8,650 nt of DNA, taken from Candidatus Odinarchaeota archaeon (GTDB taxonomy: Archaea; Asgardarchaeota; JAGGXT01). The translations under genes were made by a program, and so were the position numbers. Shown here in pieces: positions 5,654 to 8,650 of this stretch (position 1 is its first letter; every line of letters starts with the position of its first letter). The stretch lies in assembly GCA_021162905.1 (NCBI GenBank), contig JAGGXT010000345.1, forward strand, positions 1 through 8,650. Reading direction: 5' to 3'. The notes under the pieces were generated by a model that saw nothing but the letters and a program-made list of their open reading frames with translations, searched no databases and was not told the DNA's origin.

Positions 5654-6188
5654 AAGGCAAAGTTATTTCACTTTCCTCAGTCTCTTCCTCAATAGCTAAT
5701 AATTTTTCACTAAGACCAAAGCCAAAGCCGCTTCCTATGGTTATTATAATAAAATGAGGAATTAATATCGGTCTTACGTCATTTATTATCATCATTGCGA
5801 TATTAAGTATTTTTTCAGGGGAACGAAAAACTTCAGGGATGTTTAGGTAAACATCCGTGAATACGATCAATGTGTGAAAGAAACCAACAAAGAACAAAGC
5901 AAAAAATGCTGTTAAAAAAACTTGACTTTTATTCTCTAAATTGAAACCAACAATAAAAGAGGTGGCAAACCACATAGCAGCTGTGAGAATTGAGTGATTA
6001 CCATAATTTAATAGAATCTCACCAAAAATAAATGCCATTTGGGATATGACAGTTGTGCGAAGTCTATAAGCTATTGCAATCTCAGGGGGAACTAAAAATT
6101 CAAAACCTTGTAAAAATGTAAATAACATCCATGTATAAACAAATGTCATTGATACAATTGAAAATGCTGCGCTTATTGACTTTGACAT
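5652..6188 (-). CDS. Small multi-span membrane protein, unknown function
   Basis: I do not recognise this 178-residue protein. Hydrophobic segments at about 7-28, 46-60 (less certain), 66-82, 90-112 and 139-158 predict four or five membrane helices. A short acidic tail, EEETEESEITLP (167-178), is probably cytoplasmic. Between spans lie FLVPPEIAIAYRLRT (31-45) and YLNIPEVFRSPEKI (114-127). There is no lipobox, catalytic motif or metal-binding cluster. GGTG (6196-6199) sits seven bases before the ATG. The TATA-like AATATTAAAT on the minus strand (6219-6228) would give its own promoter. It diverges from rio2 over a spacer of about 97 bases and converges on the candidate RNA, whose T-run overlaps its stop codon. 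Nothing in the context fixes a role; the open frame, start signal and clear membrane pattern support it as real. Confidence 0.8.
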   Translation of the reverse strand: MSKSISAAFSIVSMTFVYTWMLFTFLQGFEFLVPPEIAIAYRLRTTVISQMAFIFGEILLNYGNHSILTAAMWFATSFIVGFNLENKSQVFLTAFFALFFVGFFHTLIVFTDVYLNIPEVFRSPEKILNIAMMIINDVRPILIPHFIIITIGSGFGFGLSEKLLAIEEETEESEITLP

Positions 6189-6239
6189 AGTATTACACCA
6201 CGCACCAACTGTTTAACATTTAATATTTTGAAAATAACA

Positions 6240-6249
6240 TAAATATACT
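6240..6249 (+). promoter_or_regulatory. TATA box for rio2
   Basis: TAAATATACT (6240-6249), centred about 26 bases before position 6270, gives a leader of about 16 bases carrying the Shine-Dalgarno site. It shares AATATACTT with the box ahead of the nucleotidyltransferase gene. Confidence 0.5.
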
Positions 6250-6273
6250 TTGCTGGTGTAGAAACTCATAACC

Positions 6274-6280
6274 AGGAGGA
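6274..6280 (+). promoter_or_regulatory. Strong Shine-Dalgarno site of rio2
   Basis: AGGAGGA sits five bases before ATG 6286. It is the fullest match to the 16S rRNA tail in the window (other genes use GGTG or GGTGA), and it fixes the rio2 start. Confidence 0.75.
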
Positions 6281-6285
6281 ATTAT

Positions 6286-7200
6286 ATGAACGCAAAAGAC
6301 ATTGTCGACGAAATAGACATAGCAGTTCTGAGAACAATCGACGGTCTTAGAACAGCATTTGAGTACGTTCCAATAGAAACATTAATTGAGAAACTACCAT
6401 ATTCCCCTAAAAAAGTGACTCACAGAGTAGAAAAACTTGCAAGAATGGGGCTTATTCGATATATTTACGTTCCAGCAATGAATACAAAGGGGGCCAGAAT
6501 AACTGAAAAAGGATTTGATACATTAGCGCTTTGGGACTTTAAAAAGCATGAGATAATTGGTGAAATAGGGCATCTTATTGGCGTTGGTAAAGAGGCAACA
6601 ATAATAAGCGCATTAAGTCCAGATAATGAGAGATTAGTTGTTAAATTTCATAGATGGTGGATTCATGAGTTTAAGAAAATAAAAAAATCATTGGCATACA
6701 CGTCCATAGCTTGGAGGGGTAAAGAGTTAAAAATTGATGATTACAAAGTTGATATTCCAAGAGCTAAAGCACAAGTGGAAATGCATGCGTTACAAGTATT
6801 ATATTCGAAGGAAATAAGTGTTCCAGAGCCCAGAGGATTAAATAGGCATGCAGTTGTAATGATAATGATAGAGCGTGGAAATGGAATTCCAGCACCTCAA
6901 CTGATTGACATTAAGCTACAAAACCCAAAAGAGACTTATGAGATAATAATAGAAGATTATATTAGGATGGTAAATGACTGCGGAATAGTTCACGGAGACC
7001 TTAGTGAGTTTAACATCTTAGTCGATCCAGATGGTATTTTATATTATATAGACTTACCTCAGGCAGTACCCATTGATTTTCCAGGAGCTTATGAGCTTGC
7101 TGAAAGGGATCTAATGACCATAAATAACTATTTTTCAACAAAATATGGAATTAAAGTTACTCCTGTTGAGGAAATTATGGAGCAATTAAACTTTGAGTAA
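6286..7200 (+). CDS. rio2: RIO2-type serine protein kinase/ATPase
   Basis: This is an atypical protein kinase, known in archaea and eukaryotes for late maturation of the small ribosomal subunit. At 304 residues it has normal archaeal length. Residues 1-85 form the RIO2-specific winged helix (IDIAVLRTIDGLRT, KVTHRVEKLARMGLIRYI). The RIO kinase domain follows: glycine-loop equivalent IGVGKEATI (98-106), ATP-binding lysine K120 in VVKFHR, the flexible loop around 134-160, and hinge MIERGNGIPA (194-203). The catalytic loop VHGDLSEFNIL (235-245) carries D238 and N243, and the metal-binding aspartate D256 lies in YIDLPQAV. Substrate-binding segments of ordinary kinases are absent, as expected. All catalytic residues are present, so it should be active; the metal motif reads D-L-P where I expect D-F-P. 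It has its own TATA box and a strong ribosome site, and its stop codon abuts that of the convergent GTPase gene. Confidence 0.96.
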   Translation: MNAKDIVDEIDIAVLRTIDGLRTAFEYVPIETLIEKLPYSPKKVTHRVEKLARMGLIRYIYVPAMNTKGARITEKGFDTLALWDFKKHEIIGEIGHLIGVGKEATIISALSPDNERLVVKFHRWWIHEFKKIKKSLAYTSIAWRGKELKIDDYKVDIPRAKAQVEMHALQVLYSKEISVPEPRGLNRHAVVMIMIERGNGIPAPQLIDIKLQNPKETYEIIIEDYIRMVNDCGIVHGDLSEFNILVDPDGILYYIDLPQAVPIDFPGAYELAERDLMTINNYFSTKYGIKVTPVEEIMEQLNFE

Positions 7201-8361
7201 TTATACGTAGGTTACTATTTGAACAATATCTCCATCTTTCAATTCATAATTTAGGCCTACCTTTTTTGCAGGTATTTTCTCGTTCATTCTTCTTATGACA
7301 GCATATTTGAAGTACTTAACAAAAGTTGAGTGTATTTTCTCTGCGACATCACGAACAGTAGCACCTTTTTTCATTACTAGAGGTCTGTCTGCGATGCCTT
7401 TATCGCTTTTAGTCCAAATACGAATAAGATTAAGTTGCCTAAATGATTCATTTAGCACATCATCTAATCCCTTTCTCTTAATTGCCGTAGTTGGAATAAC
7501 TTTAAATTTATTATCTACCAGCTCAAGCAGATTTTGATAGGATTTTGATGTTCCAGGAACATCGCCTTTTGTAGCGATAATTATGGCTTTTTTATAAGTA
7601 ATACTTCCATCGAGGCAATCTATCACATCCTTTAACTCAACCTTGCCAAATATGCGAACTACCGCATTTCTAATACCAGATTCCATTAGGAATTCTTTAA
7701 TGTCATTAGGGTCTATATTGTACCTTTCTGCGCCAAAAACTAAGATTCCACCGCTTCCAGTTCTCTCTATTTCAATTGGAGGAGGAGGCACGTTTAGTCT
7801 TATATCTGCATTATATAGCTCATTCATGAGGAGATTATATTGCCACTCAATATCTTGTGTTAGATCGATAATAATAGCAATTAAATCAGCGTTCCTAATA
7901 AGCCCAAGGATTTGTCTACCGTTACCCATACCACGACCAGCACCCTCAAATAGAGCTGGAGCCTCAATCATTTGTAATTGAACACCATTGCAGCACATAG
8001 CAATGCCTTGTATAGGTTCTATTGTTGGTTTGCCTATTTCAACTTTCACATTTGTCAATGCTGAAAGTAGGGCAGATTTCCCCGAGGACCGAACGCCAGT
8101 AAGAACTATTTGTGCATCACCCTCCTTAGGGATAGAAAATGGAGAAAAACCGCTGCCCTTTCTTGCCATTTGTCTTTTTTCAAGTTCCTTTTTCAGTTTT
8201 ACTAATCTACTTCTATGTAAAGCTATTAGTTTCTCAGTACCTTTATGTTTAGGAACGAGGGAAAGAAACTCCTCTAAGGTTCTTATTTTCTCTTCTAAAG
8301 TTTTAGCCTCCAAATGCCTAGCATATGCTGCCTGTGCTTCTGGAGGCAGATTTGCTGGCAT
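7201..8361 (-). CDS. DRG/OBG-like GTPase with C-terminal TGS domain
   Basis: A 386-residue cytoplasmic GTPase related to DRG, whose family acts on ribosomes or translation factors. Residues 1-65 are a helical N-terminus (MPANLPPEAQAAYARHLEAK, VPKHKGTEKL). The G domain has P-loop GVRSSGKS (89-96), a DRG-like segment FEGAGRGMGNGRQILGLIRN (138-157), G4 TKGD (264-267) and G5-like TTAIKRKGL (291-299). The TGS domain covers about 323-386 (MKKGATVRDVAEKIHSTF, ending GDIVQIV). Oddity: the G3/switch II motif, normally D-x-P-G, reads E-A-P-A (133-136), so both the metal-linked aspartate and the glycine are changed; hydrolysis may be slow or depend on a partner. Start: ATG at 8361 has GGTG six bases upstream; the frame extends to a TTG at 8373, but that lacks a ribosome site. 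It lies 63 bases after a zinc-ribbon gene on the same strand and ends against rio2 tail to tail. Confidence 0.92.
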   Translation of the reverse strand: MPANLPPEAQAAYARHLEAKTLEEKIRTLEEFLSLVPKHKGTEKLIALHRSRLVKLKKELEKRQMARKGSGFSPFSIPKEGDAQIVLTGVRSSGKSALLSALTNVKVEIGKPTIEPIQGIAMCCNGVQLQMIEAPALFEGAGRGMGNGRQILGLIRNADLIAIIIDLTQDIEWQYNLLMNELYNADIRLNVPPPPIEIERTGSGGILVFGAERYNIDPNDIKEFLMESGIRNAVVRIFGKVELKDVIDCLDGSITYKKAIIIATKGDVPGTSKSYQNLLELVDNKFKVIPTTAIKRKGLDDVLNESFRQLNLIRIWTKSDKGIADRPLVMKKGATVRDVAEKIHSTFVKYFKYAVIRRMNEKIPAKKVGLNYELKDGDIVQIVTYV

Positions 8362-8375
8362 TATGCACACCAATC

Positions 8376-8388
8376 ATATATATTATCT
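8376..8388 (-). promoter_or_regulatory. TATA-like box for the GTPase gene
   Basis: On the minus strand GATAATATATATG precedes the GTPase start. Its centre is only about 20 bases from the ATG, so a transcript from it would be leaderless or start slightly inside the gene. Read-through from the upstream zinc-ribbon gene is the alternative and would include the GGTG ribosome site. Confidence 0.3.
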
Positions 8389-8424
8389 AAGTTTTTTTAA
8401 GTTTTCAGATGACAGGCAAATATA

Positions 8425-8601
8425 CTATTTCATCCAAATCTCTATCTTGCATTTCTTACAGTATATTTTCTTAACAAAGTGACCATCAGGGGTATAATAA
8501 ACAAAGGCCCATAAACTTTCGCCACATTTGCCACATAATATATCAGCAAGCCTTTTTGACTCAACAAGTACAAGTTTTCGCTCATCTATCTTTTGATACA
8601 T
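8425..8601 (-). CDS. Small zinc-ribbon-like protein
   Basis: A 58-residue soluble protein with two cysteine pairs, C23-G-K-C26 and C48-K-K-C51, separated by a strand-rich stretch (SLWAFVYYTPDGHFVKKIY). This is the pattern of a zinc ribbon that binds one zinc ion. The N-terminus is basic and helical (ERKLVLVESKRLAD). I cannot name a family; such ribbons occur in small RNA-binding, ribosome-associated or transcription proteins. Start: the frame extends to a TTG at 8613, but a TATA box, CTTATAATTATA (8629-8640 on the minus strand), predicts a transcript start at about 8607-8609. I therefore prefer ATG 8601, which would have a very short leader and no Shine-Dalgarno site. The next gene on the strand is the TGS GTPase, starting 63 bases downstream, so a shared translation-related role is possible but unproven. 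Confidence 0.75.
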   Translation of the reverse strand: MYQKIDERKLVLVESKRLADILCGKCGESLWAFVYYTPDGHFVKKIYCKKCKIEIWMK

Positions 8602-8628
8602 TATTTTTGTCAATGCCGATTCCCCGTG

Positions 8629-8640
8629 TATAATTATAAG
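8629..8640 (-). promoter_or_regulatory. TATA box for the zinc-ribbon gene
   Basis: CTTATAATTATA on the minus strand is centred about 26 bases before position 8608, giving a near-leaderless transcript for the ATG at 8601. Confidence 0.5.
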
Positions 8641-8650
8641 TTTACAAAAA

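Noticed and set aside
5563..5655. A 30-codon open frame from ATG 5563 across the GC-rich island.
   Set aside because: It has no ribosome site at usual spacing, its codon use is unlike its neighbours, it ends in consecutive Phe codons made by the T-run, and the same bases form a consensus kink-turn. I read it as RNA.
8362..8373. TTG at 8373 as the start of the GTPase gene.
   Set aside because: It has no ribosome site, while GGTG lies six bases before ATG 8361 and the resulting N-terminus (MPANLPPEA) resembles what I recall of related TGS GTPases.
7988..8482. Plus-strand open frames opposite the GTPase gene (also at 7295-7537 and 7643-7981).
   Set aside because: They are antisense to a well-recognised GTPase and TGS domain and show no motif or ribosome site of their own.

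Overview
The window is a stretch of an AT-rich archaeal chromosome. Two near-universal archaeal proteins support this: a RIO2-type atypical protein kinase and a DRG/OBG-like GTPase with a C-terminal TGS domain. The signals also fit: TATA-box promoters about 25 bases ahead of probable transcript starts, GGTG(A)-type Shine-Dalgarno (SD) sites, and T-run terminators. I cannot name the phylum from sequence alone. No rRNA, tRNA, CRISPR array or recognisable insertion sequence is present.

Left part (1-2300): a small membrane methyltransferase of the isoprenylcysteine carboxyl methyltransferase (ICMT)/phospholipid methyltransferase type. A decayed stretch follows that holds a broken DUF3795 cysteine-rich gene with at least three frame disruptions. 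Next is a single-domain sugar-nucleotide-type nucleotidyltransferase with its own TATA box and a terminator-like hairpin. Middle (2300-5500): an ArsB/NhaD-type (ion transporter superfamily) permease with two visibly duplicated halves, then an intergenic region with a perfect 13-bp inverted repeat, then a two-gene operon. The operon encodes a long coiled-coil protein of unknown function and a DNA-binding protein that joins a ribbon-helix-helix (RHH), a coiled coil and a winged helix. Between this operon and a convergent membrane-protein gene lies a GC-rich island (about 5563-5653). It can fold into a kink-turn with correct geometry and ends in eight T's, so it is a strong candidate for an unannotated structured RNA.

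Right part (5650-8650): a small membrane protein of unknown function on the minus strand diverges from rio2. RIO2 (small-subunit maturation kinase) converges on the TGS GTPase gene so tightly that the two stop codons abut. The GTPase has a divergent switch II motif. A 58-residue zinc-ribbon-like protein lies just upstream of it on the same strand.

Functionally, the right half leans towards ribosome biogenesis and translation (RIO2, TGS GTPase, possibly the zinc ribbon, and an RNA with an L7Ae-type kink-turn). The left half is a mix of unrelated single genes. The best candidates for something undescribed are the kink-turn RNA and the coiled-coil/RHH-winged-helix operon.
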